A DNA stretch of 64,000 nt from Bradyrhizobium sp. CCGUVB4N (GTDB taxonomy: Bacteria > Pseudomonadota > Alphaproteobacteria > Rhizobiales > Xanthobacteraceae): assembly GCF_024199945.1 (NCBI RefSeq), contig NZ_JANADP010000001.1:1426001-1490000 (forward strand), read 5' to 3'. The position numbers were made by a program, and so were the translations under genes. The notes beneath the pieces were generated by a model. That model was not told the origin of the DNA. It did no database searches and was given only the letters and a program-made list of their open reading frames with translations. This document shows, one piece after another, positions 28,044-37,132 of the stretch; the stretch's first letter is position 1, and each line of letters begins with the position of its first letter.

Positions 28044-28509
28044 TGCATCTTCCTTAGATAAATTGCTTGCAACAACTCGAGATCGCATCAACGACGATAA
28101 CGTTAGCAGGCTCATGGTGGTCCCTGCGTTTCGCAGTAGCGGGCTCGCATCTGGATGCGTTCGGATGTCTCATGGTGTGATTTGGCGATCGCATAACTTT
28201 CTAGATCATTTGTCGAGTAGCCATGGATGGTTTGCGGTATAGGGGCTGATGACACAAAAAGTCGGCCACACCAGATGTTTGGCCGGCACATCTAAAACAA
28301 CCACCCGGTGTAAAAAGCAGACTAGTGCCGTCGTCAAACGTCAGATAGAGACTGCAGCATCTGCCGGTGTCAGCGCGCTCATTGGGCGCGCTAGAGACGG
28401 AGGTCTCGAAGCGAGCGTTGTTCTTAGAGCTTGAGCGACGATCGATATCCATCCGGCTATGCTCGAATTAAATTTCAACAAACTGACGTTCTCTACCCTC
28501 ATTTCGTGG
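28044..28509. other. Leader between nod box and nodH
   Basis: About 466 bp without a recognised gene. A minus frame of 83 codons (28201-28452) has no family resemblance. The stretch may be an untranslated leader or the trace of a deleted first operon gene. Confidence 0.45.
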
Positions 28510-28557
28510 GATTGGTAAAATCGGTTATATGGATGTGGGCACATCCAGTTTGCGGAT
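28510..28557 (-). promoter_or_regulatory. nod box (NodD-binding promoter element) for nodH
   Basis: On the minus strand it reads ATCC-8 bases-GATG-7 bases-ATCCATATAACC, then GATTTTACCAATC. The second half matches the nod box consensus (ATC-n-AAACAATC-R-ATTTTACCAATC) with a few changes. The first half (ATCC...GATG) is also present, but the gap between GATG and ATC is 7 instead of 6. The orientation points to nodH. Confidence 0.82.
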
Positions 28558-29415
28558 AAATAACCTAGCGCTGCGCACACCGGAGGTGCCATCGGTTTGC
28601 GACCTTGTCGCCTATGGCAGCCATGATCCGTGCCGGTTTGCTCGCCTTTAGGAGGGCGACGATCGCGTCAGGCTTAGTCCGTTCGAAATACTGACCTGCC
28701 ACCAAAATGTCATCCAGCAGCGGTTATGCCGCCCCTGGAGGCTCCGCCATAGCCAGCACGACGCCGATAAAGGATCAGGATAGCTAATTCTTGACCAAGC
28801 ACCACTTATGCCGAAAATATCTGTGCTCGAACATTCAAAATGTCTGTGCTCGAACATTCAAAGGATAGCCTCACCGAGGCCCGCAGTTGGCACACGTTTT
28901 GAACGAGAGACCCCAGCTAGAACAGCTCACTGGAGTCCGGATGTTATCACATCAGGCCATTGCCGATCTATGGCCTCAACGTGCGAGGCTTGCTAACTGC
29001 CCGGCGACAAAATCGGGAACACGATTCAGGCGCAGCTGTCCTACCGAGCGTAGACCCGCGAGTTCCTCTCATCGCAAACTAGAAAAAGTCCCTGTGTCGC
29101 TCGCTACGCGCGGCGGTTGCAGGCTGCCGACGCTCGACGCGGACAAGCCAGCCTACTTTAGGAAGGGGGCGATGACGCTCCTAGACCCAGGAAGCACCTA
29201 AGCTCGCCAAGAAGATACAGAAGGTTAACCCGCTGACGAGCTTGGTCCCTGAGGATCGTTAACGCGACCGTCTGAGAAAAAAGAGCTTGAAACGGAAACT
29301 GGATGAAGTCGACGAAACCTCCATTGGTGCGCTCTTCTGCGCACGTTCAAAAGGACTTGTCGTCGGTTCTAGCTTTGCAACTCAGACGCCCAGATTGAGA
29401 CTTGGAACAGACATC
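28558..29415. other. No recognisable gene
   Basis: Short frames on both strands with several stops. A direct repeat of ATGTCTGTGCTCGAACATTC-like text occurs near 28820-28860. No gene was recognised. Confidence 0.4.
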
Positions 29416-30003
29416 ATGACAGCGGAGACGGACATCAAATCTGCGCACGCAAAAATGCAGGCGACCACCGTCTGGACATTGGTGCTCGGCTTTGCCGCGG
29501 ACCCGTTGGCTCGATGGAGCTGGCCTGCTCCAGACCAATATCTTACGAGCATGCCTCAGTTCGTTGAGGCCTGCGGCGGACGAGCATTCGAACATGGCAC
29601 GGCATACGTGACGGGAGGGGGGCACGCCGCGGCGCTCTGGCTGCCGCCCGGCGTGCAGCAAAATGAGGTGGCACTCGACGCAATTATGGCTCACTCCCTA
29701 CGTCCGGAGATCAGCGAAGATATGGCACAGCTTCGGCTTGGAATGACCGAACATCATCCACCCGAGCCACATTGGTATCTGCCTCTCATTGCTACCGATC
29801 CGAACTGGGTCGGGCAGGGGCTTGGCACATTGCTGATGAAACACGCTCTCAGGCGATGTGATTCGGAGGGCACTGCCGCCTATCTCGAAAGCTCAAATCC
29901 GGAAAACATTCCCTTTTACCAGCGCCACGGCTTCAAGGTCATTGGTGAGATACAGCATGGTGATTCGCCGCGACTAACGCCAATGTTGCGAACAGCCCAT
30001 TGA
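29416..30003 (+). CDS. GNAT-family N-acetyltransferase
   Basis: 195 residues from the ATG at 29416; the frame extends upstream to 29287, but that part has no family character. The acetyl-CoA binding region is LPLIATDPNWVGQGLGTLLM (motif A, Q/GxGxG/A), followed by NIPFYQRHGFKVIGEI (motif B), typical of GNAT enzymes. The substrate is unknown, and antibiotic, amino-acid or small-molecule acetylation are all possible. It stands alone downstream of the nodH promoter region in the opposite direction. The gene is intact. Confidence 0.85.
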   Translation: MTAETDIKSAHAKMQATTVWTLVLGFAADPLARWSWPAPDQYLTSMPQFVEACGGRAFEHGTAYVTGGGHAAALWLPPGVQQNEVALDAIMAHSLRPEISEDMAQLRLGMTEHHPPEPHWYLPLIATDPNWVGQGLGTLLMKHALRRCDSEGTAAYLESSNPENIPFYQRHGFKVIGEIQHGDSPRLTPMLRTAH

Positions 30004-30197
30004 GCGGAATCCGGCGAAGAGAAGTTTCGCATGCTCCAGTCCGCTTTATCTTGGAGTGGCCTCTTTACTGGCCGCCGAGATCCGCATGCTGCGCAACAGT
30101 GGGGCTCGGTGACACCGTTTCACTTTCTTGCTTTTGTTTTTGACTGCGGGATTCTAGATAGCGCGGTAGCGCTGTCCATCAAATCCACAGGCCCCCG

Positions 30198-30912
30198 ATG
30201 TTTCGCGTGAAGATGCGCCTTGGTTGGATCAGGCTTTACGAGGCAACGGGCGATGCCGGTCTCGTCTGTCGACGCTGCGGCATTTCGCGCTGACCTTGCG
30301 CAAATGGTTGCGCCGGTTCCAGGAAGCCGGCGAGGTTGGGCTGGTCGAGCGCAACCGCCGGCCGCCGCGCCAGGCGAAGGAGAAAGTCTTCGAGCCCGAG
30401 GAGTCGTTGATCCTGTCGCTGTGGCGCGAACGCAAGCTCGAAATCAAGCAGTTGCGCAACGAACTGATCCGCTGCCACGACGTTGCGCTCTCATTCGACA
30501 CGCTGCATCGTGTGTTGTGTCGCCACGGTGAGCAGGTACTGAAGCGCCCGCGCCGCAAGAAGACCACAAAGCGCTACACGCGGCCGGTTCCTGGCGACCG
30601 GATGCAGGTGGACGTCTGCAAGATCGCGCCGGGCGTTTACCAGTATACGGCAATTGACGATTGATCCCGCTACAAGGTGCTGGGCGTTTATCGCCGAAGC
30701 ACAGCGGACAACACGCTGGACTTCCTGGAGCGCCTCATTGAGGAGACGCCGTTTCCGATTCAGCGCATCTAGACCGATCGCGCTGCGAGTTCTTTGCCGA
30801 GGCTGTGCAGCAAACGCTGATGGACTGGGCGATAAAGTTCCGTTCCATAAAGCCGCGCTCACCGTATCTGAATGGCAAAGTCGAACGGACTCAAGGGGCA
30901 GACCTCGAAGAG
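30198..30912 (+). pseudogene. IS481-family transposase, 5' part, decayed
   Basis: The ATG at 30198 starts MFRVKMRLGWIRLYEATGDA and CRRCGISR. One base slip near 30290 leads into LRKWLRRFQEAGEVGLVERN, and PGDRMQVDVCKIAPGVYQYT (first Asp) follows. TGA at 30662 replaces a codon between DD and SRYKVLGVY. A further TAG (IQRI*TDR) and a frame slip break the second-Asp region. The gene is cut at EEFW by the IS256 insertion. It continues at 32327. Confidence 0.8.
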
Positions 30913-30921
30913 TTTTGGTCA

Positions 30922-32317
30922 GAGCTAAGGCTGATTCTGGGTGACGCGGCCTGATCAGGCGGCGTGGCTTTCAGTGGTCGGAGTGACCTCGATGCCGTCG
31001 TTAAACTTTACACCGGCGATGACCTTCGGCAACTGATTTGTTCCTTTCAGTCGGCGCCATGTCTTCGATGCGGCGTCGATCAACTTGAACACCATCAGCT
31101 TCGCGGTTTTCGGCGAGAGCGATCCTTTCGTTCGCACCGTCCGGTGCCGCACCGTGGCGAACACGCTCTCGATCGGATTCGAGGTGCGCAGATGAGCCCA
31201 ATGCTCGGCAGGGAAGTCGAAGAACGCGAGCAGCGCCTCACGATCCTTGATCAAGCACTCGACCGCAGGCCCGTATTTGGCACGGTATTTCTCGACGAAG
31301 GTGTCGATCGCGGTTTCGGCTTTCGCCCGGCTCGGCGCCAGATAGACGTTCCGCAGGTCGTTCTTCATTGCGCCCTGCACGGATTTGGCGACCTTGTCGA
31401 GCACGTTGCTGACTTTGTGGCACCAGCACCGCTGGTGTCGCGTGCCAGGGAAGACCTCGTCGAGAGCCTTCCAGAACCCCAGAGCGCCGTCACCGATCGC
31501 CACTTCAGGAGCGATCCGCAGGCCGCGCTGCTTCACATCGATCAAGAGCTCACGCCAGCTCTGGGCGCTCTCGCGGGCGCCCACCTGGAAGCCGACCAAT
31601 TCCTTGCGGCCCTCCGGCGTCGCGCCGACCAGCACCAGGATACATTCGCTGTGATCCTCCATCCGGGCCTGCAAATAAACCCCATCGGCCCACAGATAGA
31701 CGTAGCGCCGCGCCGACAGGTCACGTCGCTGCCAACGCTCGTACTCGGCCTGCCAGTCGGCCGTCAGGCGTGCAATCACCGACGGTGACAGGTTCGGCGC
31801 GTCTTTGCCAAGCAGCGCCGACAGCGCGTCCTGGAAGTCGCCGGTCGAGATGCCGCGCAGGTAGAGCACCGGCAGCAGGGCATCCAGGCTCTTGGTCCGC
31901 CGCGCCCACAGCGGCAGGATCGCCGAGCTGAAGGGATCCGATTGGCCCCGCAGCCGCTGCGGTCCCGAACCTTCGGCCGGGCGACCTCCACGGGGCCGAT
32001 GCCGGTCTGAATTTGTCGCGCCGGTCCATAGCCGTGCCGCACCAGCCGAGCCCGGCCGTCGGGCAGTGTCAGCTCGGACGTGCTGGCCAGAAACGTATCG
32101 ACCTCGATCTCGACCGCCCTGGCAAGCAGCTCGCGCGCCCCAGCGCGCAGGATATCGGTCAGTGGATCGTCAACCGTGAAGGGCTGACGAAAAGCAAAAA
32201 TGTTGGTAGTCTCGGTCATGGCGTATCGCTCTCCTTGAGAGGTTTCTGGCAGGCTGGACACCCGCCTCGATACGCCGCCTCTCTCAACCCGTCATCACCC
32301 AGTTTCGGCCATAGCTC
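30922..32317. mobile_element. IS256-family element inserted in the IS481 element
   Basis: 1396 bp. The terminal repeats start GAGCTAAGGCTGATTCTGGG on the left and, on the opposite strand, GAGCTATGGCCGAAACTGGG on the right. TTTTGGTCA flanks both ends (30913-30921 and 32318-32326), a 9-bp target duplication as expected for IS256. Joining the flanks rejoins the IS481 transposase gene. Confidence 0.92.
30955..32219 (-). pseudogene. IS256-family transposase, one frameshift
   Basis: The ATG at 32219 gives MTETTNIFAFRQPFTVDDPL and GPVEVARPKVRDRSG. Near 31945 the frame shifts to SDPFSSAILPLWARRTKSLD, and from there it runs to 30955 through the DDE core (YVYLWADGVYLQARMED, IGDGALGFWKALDEVFPGTR, CWCHKVSNVLDKVA) and the usual TSNPIESVFATVRHRTVRTK. 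A single slip separates it from a working transposase. Confidence 0.87.
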
Positions 32318-32326
32318 TTTTGGTCA

Positions 32327-32558
32327 ACGGTCGATCCGAAGGCCGCCGACATCGAGGATCGGATTGCCGAATGGCAACATCATTGGAATCGGCGCCGCCC
32401 GCATACCGCACTCGGCGGTGGCACGCCTATCGATCGCGCCTGCGACCTGTCGGACGTCACCCCGTTCACAGGCCGGGTGGAATCCCGCATCGACCCTACA
32501 AAAGAGCGGATCAGAATCCCAGACTATCGCTTTGATCAGGCGTTCGCTGCGCCGAAAT
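32327..32558 (+). pseudogene. IS481-family transposase, 3' part
   Basis: The plus frame reads DPKAADIEDRIAEWQHHWNR, RRPHTALGGGTPIDRAC and FDQAFAAPK before a TGA. This is the C-terminus of the gene interrupted by the IS256 element. The likely right end of IS481 (TGTGACCAGACCCTACA) follows at 32561-32577. Confidence 0.78.
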
Positions 32559-32599
32559 GATGTGACCAGACCCTACACATCATGCTTGGTCGATCGGCG

Positions 32600-32745
32600 A
32601 TCCCATGCCCACGTCGAACATTCGGTGGCGACGCTGGTGGGGCAACGGATATTCGCCATCGCTCTCGGCTACGAGGACCTCAACGACCATGAGACGCTGC
32701 GCCACGATCCGTTGATGGAGAAAACTCAGGAGCCCGCCGACCCGC
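32600..32745 (+). pseudogene. IS1380-family transposase fragment
   Basis: The plus frame reads HVEHSVATLVGQRIFAIALG and YEDLNDHETLRHDPLM, the N-terminal region conserved in IS1380 transposases (compare the copy at 52045, ARIFAIACGYEDGNDLDRLR). Only about 48 residues remain. Confidence 0.75.
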
Positions 32746-32812
32746 GTTGAGGCAACGCCACGTGCCAGACCGAGAACGTCCCCCTTGAGGCTCCACAGTT
32801 GGTCGCAACCCA

Positions 32813-34116
32813 TTAAACAGCGGGTAGCTCGACCGCACCATCACGGCTTGTAAGACTGATCCCCGCAACGGCTAGCGCACGCGTAAACTCCTCGTGAGGA
32901 TAGTAATAGTGCTGGAACTGCTCAAAACTATCGAGGCGCTTCAGTAGAGCATTTGCACTGATCTTTTCGTTGCCGAATTCACCGTGCATATTGTCGATTA
33001 TAGTTTGGCGTATTTTGGGCTCTACATTCCGCAATGCGTTAACCAAGTATCCTCCCGGTCCTGTTCTTACTTCTGTGGACGTATAAGCGCCTGCGACTTT
33101 TACCGCCTCGATATGAGACGCCATCGAAACACGACAGGTGGGGAATACCCAGACGTTTAGATCCGATAAGGCCAGGAGATAAAGTGCAGCGAAGAATGAG
33201 AAACATTCCTCTATGTCTAAGAGTTGCTCGGGACGATTATCTGTCTCAGGCGTTGTTATTTTATTCCAAGTGGGCATGCCGATAATCAACGGCCTCACGG
33301 GGCATACGTCGTGCAAAGATACCTTGCGTGGTGCACGGTCGCCAACACGTCAAACGCAACGTCTCTATTTAGACCGAGCATTGCTCCTACTGAAAGATTT
33401 AGACCAGCTCTGCCTGCTCGATCCTGACTCTGCAGCCTGAATAAGAAACCATTACCATTCTTCACAATACGGAAATCATCGTCGATTCCGTACGCCTTTG
33501 GCCCGCGCGAAATATGTTGATTATACACAGCCTCGTCGTATGTCTCTTGCCACATTATCATGCCGTCAGCGCCGCAGGCAGCTAGCGTCTGATATTGCGC
33601 TTCCGTAAGTGCCATTGTGCAAAACAAAAGCTGACGGGAACTAGTTGGAGGGACAAGCGATCTCAGCCTCCGCAGGAGAACTGGAAGAGCATCACGGACA
33701 AATCGAATGTCGTCGCCGCCCACTAGTTCGATATCCTCTATGCCCTTCTCAAGCAGATATCGAGCTTGAATATCAACGATTTCCTCATCAATAGTTAGAC
33801 GGCCCATTTGCGTATTGTCGGCGCGCCAGCCGCAAAAATCGCAGTTGGATGCACATCGATTGGTGACCTCCACGGGAGACAGTGTGGTAACAGAGCGACC
33901 ATACTTCCGCGCCCTGATACTGGCAGAACAGTCAAGAACCGCCGCCTTAATCTTCTCAAAATCGGGCGTGTTGATCGCGCCAATGAACTCAGTAAGCTCC
34001 GTAGGTAACAAAGGACGATGTTGCGCTTGGTCTAATATGTCAGCGGCTTCCTCGAGGGATATTCCGATAGCTGCACGGGACGTCGTGCGCAATTCATCAA
34101 CTGGTACTTGGTACAT
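32813..34116 (-). pseudogene. Radical SAM enzyme (BioB/ThiH/HydG-like), single frameshift
   Basis: Two overlapping frames make one protein of about 434 residues. The first (ATG at 34116) has the cluster motif C88-x3-C92-x2-C95 in NRCASNCDFCGWRADN, then IEDIELVGGDD and CGADGMIMWQETYDEAVY, as in the biotin/thiamine synthase branch. It stops at 33295. The second frame continues VRPLIIGMPTWNKITTPETD to a stop at 32813. The slip lies at the CTTTG run near 33313-33316; adding one base would read ...HHARYLLHDVCPVRPLIIG. It is broken, or the published base is wrong. The substrate is unknown, and no thi, bio or hyd partners are nearby. Confidence 0.8.
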
Positions 34117-34537
34117 CTCTTCATCTTATCCTTCGGTGTTTCCTTCGGTGTTGCCGTTTATTTTTATGGTATTTGACCTGAGCCCCCACAGTCTCCTGCC
34201 AAAAGTGATAGCTCCCTCCGTGGGGGCGGCGAAAGACCGAAAACGGAAGGCCGGCAAAACATGTTTGTGCGAGCGCGTTTGACGAGCTCGCTGCACGCGG
34301 TGAAACCTCGCTTGAAGAGCGAGGGCTGGTCTTCAACGTGCCGCAACACTCGGTGATGGCAGTGGCGATGGTGATGAGGCGGGTGTCATGGCGAAGGTCC
34401 AGCGGGCAGAGCAGCGCAGATTGCTCTCTTTACTCGATTCTCCTGATTGTTTTCTTGGGATGCGATTGATTGGATAGCGGTACGACGACTCCACCTGGTT
34501 TAGGGGGACGGGATGAGAGAGACTCGCGCTTGGATTG
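34117..34537. other. No recognisable gene
   Basis: It contains a tandem CCTTCGGTGTT pair near 34131-34153, just before the radical SAM start, and no coding motif. Confidence 0.4.
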
Positions 34538-34745
34538 GACAATGCGAGAGACACTCATTCCATGCAACAAGATAGACATCAAGACAGGCATAGTGCGCGA
34601 CTCCTATCGCGGATCGAAGTGATCACGGGGGAGAGGCGATGGCGCAGTTGGAGCGATGCGGGGATGGCGCGGATCGTCGTTGAGAGCGCCGAACCGGAGA
34701 CGAGCATTTCCGAGGTGGCGCGGCGCAACGGGGGCAACTGTTAAT
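34538..34745 (+). pseudogene. IS66-type TnpA fragment
   Basis: The plus frame reads LSRIEVITGERRWRSWSDAG and MARIVVESAEPETSISEVAR, similar to the HTH of IS66 accessory protein TnpA (WSDEEKARIVAESLEPGASVSEVARR). It ends at a stop just before the ISL3 element. Confidence 0.75.
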
Positions 34746-34760
34746 CGGCGTTCAAATTTG

Positions 34761-36111
34761 GCTCTGACTCACTTTTGATGCAGTTTGAGAGATGTCTGGC
34801 GCTTTGGTTGGGGGAGAATCAGCGCCATGCAGCAAGCACTCCACCGCTCCAGTCTGGTGCGGCGTGGGTGTGTTGCAGAGGGTGCGCACTACGAAGGTGA
34901 TAAGGCCGTTATTGCGGGTCCGGGCGTCCGGAAGCGTTGGTCTATGTCCATCGTGCGGTATAGTTTCTCGACGTGTTCATAACCGGTATCGGCGACGCGT
35001 GACCGATCTGCCGCTCGCAGGGCGGGTCGTAGAGCTCTTGGTGATCGCCCGCCGCTTCCGCTGCGACGCAGTCTTGTGCGGGCGCCAAATCTTCACTGAG
35101 CGTTTCGCCGACGAGGTTCTGGCGCCGTCGGCGCGAAGGACGGCGAGGTTGGACTCTATCGTCCATCATCGAGGTCTGGCGCCTGTGCCGACTGGCAGCG
35201 GTTTCGCAAAACGGCTAATGCTGCCGGTCAGCAAAGACACGCTCCTGCGCGTGGTGCGACGCCGCAGCCGTTCCCCCAGCTGACCCGCTCAGGGTCATCG
35301 GCATTGACGATTGGGCCTGGCGGCGCAATCACCGATACGCCAGCATCATCTGCAACCTGTATGAGGGCTATTTGCGGCGCGAGGAGACCAATGCAGCCAT
35401 CCTGGCTCTGTCGAAGCACGGCCTACTATCAAGCAGATCGTGCGCCAGACTGGCCATAGCAGAGAGCTGGTACGGCGGGTGATCCGCGGTGAACGTAACG
35501 ATGTCTTCCGGACCCGGCAAAGTTCGTTGGACTTGCATTTGCCGTGGCTCGACGATCAGTGGGCGTCCGGCTGTCGAAACGGGGCTGAACTTTGGCGCCG
35601 TTTAACGGCGCGCGGCTTCCGAGGCTTGCTCCGCGTCATCAGCGAGTGGGCGACCCGCAGACGACGGGCTGAAAGGGCCGACGCGCAAAATCTTCAGTGG
35701 ATTCCGTCGGCCAGAACAATCGCGCGCCTCATGACAACCGGGCGGGATTTGCTCACGAAAGCAGAGACCGTACGGTCGCGGCGAGCTAGCGTACCAATCC
35801 TGGTTGACGCACGCGAGCTTATCGCCGAATTCCACTTGATGATCCGGCGCAAGGCTGAGGCGGGCCTTACCCCATGGATCGAGCGAGCTCGCGCTATTCT
35901 CGTTGCGTCCTTTGCCGGCGGCGTCACCAGGGATGAAGCGGCGGTTGGGGCAGCAATCGCTTCGCCCTGGTCCAACGGGCAGACTGAACGTCAGATCACG
36001 CGCCTCGAGCTGGTCGAACGTCAAATGTACGGTCGCGGCAAAATCGATCTGCTTCAAGCGAGATCAATCGCGCAGAATAATCGGATCTGCACCAAAACTG
36101 CGTCAGAGGGG
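34761..36111. mobile_element. ISL3-family element with target duplication
   Basis: The terminal repeats pair GCTCTGACTCACTTTTGATG at the left with CCTCTGACGCAGTTTTGGTG on the opposite strand at the right. TCAAATTTG occurs directly outside both ends (34752-34760 and 36112-36120). The element is about 1.35 kb, a normal ISL3 size, and carries a frameshifted transposase. Confidence 0.82.
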
Positions 36112-36132
36112 TCAAATTTGGGAGGCGATTGA
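34792..36132 (+). pseudogene. ISL3-family transposase, multiply frameshifted
   Basis: Successive frames read CPSCGIVSRRVHNRYRRRVT with LPLAGRVVELLVIARRFRC (N-terminal zinc-binding domain), then RVIGIDDWAWRRNHRYASII (first Asp of the DDE core), then QIVRQTGHSRELVRRVIRGE and VGAAIASPWSNGQTERQITR (final Glu). At least two frame changes, near 35280 and 35430, disable it. Confidence 0.82.
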
Positions 36133-36175
36133 CAGGCAAGATGGCGGCAAGCGGTCGGATTGGCGATGGCCGACG

Positions 36176-36545
36176 ATGAGATTGAAGCGCTTGCAACTCT
36201 TTTCGCGGTCGAGAACCGAGCCATCGAGCCGGGTCGCGCGGGCGCAGATGCTGCTGGCCTATCGGGACATTCGGTCGGTCTGTGCCGTGGGGCGCAGACT
36301 TGGGGTCCATCACCGGACCGTCGAACGCTGCGTCGAGCGGGCGCTGCCCACGGGGGGCTGGCGGCCCTCGATGATCGGGCGCGGCTGGGCAAGGAGCCCA
36401 CGATAGCGCCCGCGCGCCCCCGCATCAGCGGCCTTGCCGAAGCAAGAACACCTGATGCCGTCCGTGCCCTCGTCAAGGAAATGTATGCCCGTCTGGATCC
36501 GTCGCTTTGCTGTGCGATATCCGAGCCGTGCAGGAGAAGTTGGCC
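36176..36545 (+). pseudogene. IS630-family transposase N-terminal relic
   Basis: One frame has SRSRTEPSSRVARAQMLLAY and RRLGVHHRTVERCVERAL, and after a slip another has HGGLAALDDRARLGKEPTI. These together resemble the HTH region of IS630 transposases. It is broken and short. Confidence 0.6.
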
Positions 36546-37132
36546 AGTCTAACCGCCGCCACAGCAAGCCATCTGACTGCGGCACAACCGATCAAACAGT
36601 TTTTGTCGAGCTTGCGAACAGCGTGGAAAGAAGGAGCGGTGCGACAGGCCAATTGCGGAGCCGAGGCGAGAGCGGCGACGCCCTGATCCGCTCGTCAAAG
36701 CTACCACAGCCGCGTGAATGGTTCGAGGCCGAGCCGTGGCGGCAGCAGCGTACTCCTGCGCAAACTTCAGCCAGAATGCCCCGGGGTCTACCCGAGCAAA
36801 GCATTCCGAACTCTTCAATGTCGTCCCAAATTGTGGCGCAGCGGGCAAGCAAGCGCACTATTGTTTAGCTGCCCGGAAAACGCAGCGCAAATTGACGTGA
36901 TTGACATATTACTGGAAAGCCCGGCGCTGCTCATGACGGAGCGGCGGTGTGAAGTAGACCCGTGATCGACCGAGACCGAGCGCGGACATCGGTGCGCTCG
37001 AAATGCCCACGAGTTGCGCGACCGGCTTCCTTCACTCCCCCGGCTAGGGAGCAAAATGGATGAGGCAACGAGAGGTCTATCGGGAACGTCGCTACATGCG
37101 GGCAATTCAGGCTTGCTACCCAGATCGTCGTG
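36546..37132. other. No recognisable gene
   Basis: Downstream of the large SKWP effector. No gene or clear terminator was recognised. Confidence 0.45.

Noticed and set aside
28201..28452. 83-codon frame between nod box and nodH as a possible first operon gene
   Set aside because: No similarity to any nod gene and no ribosome site; left as leader.
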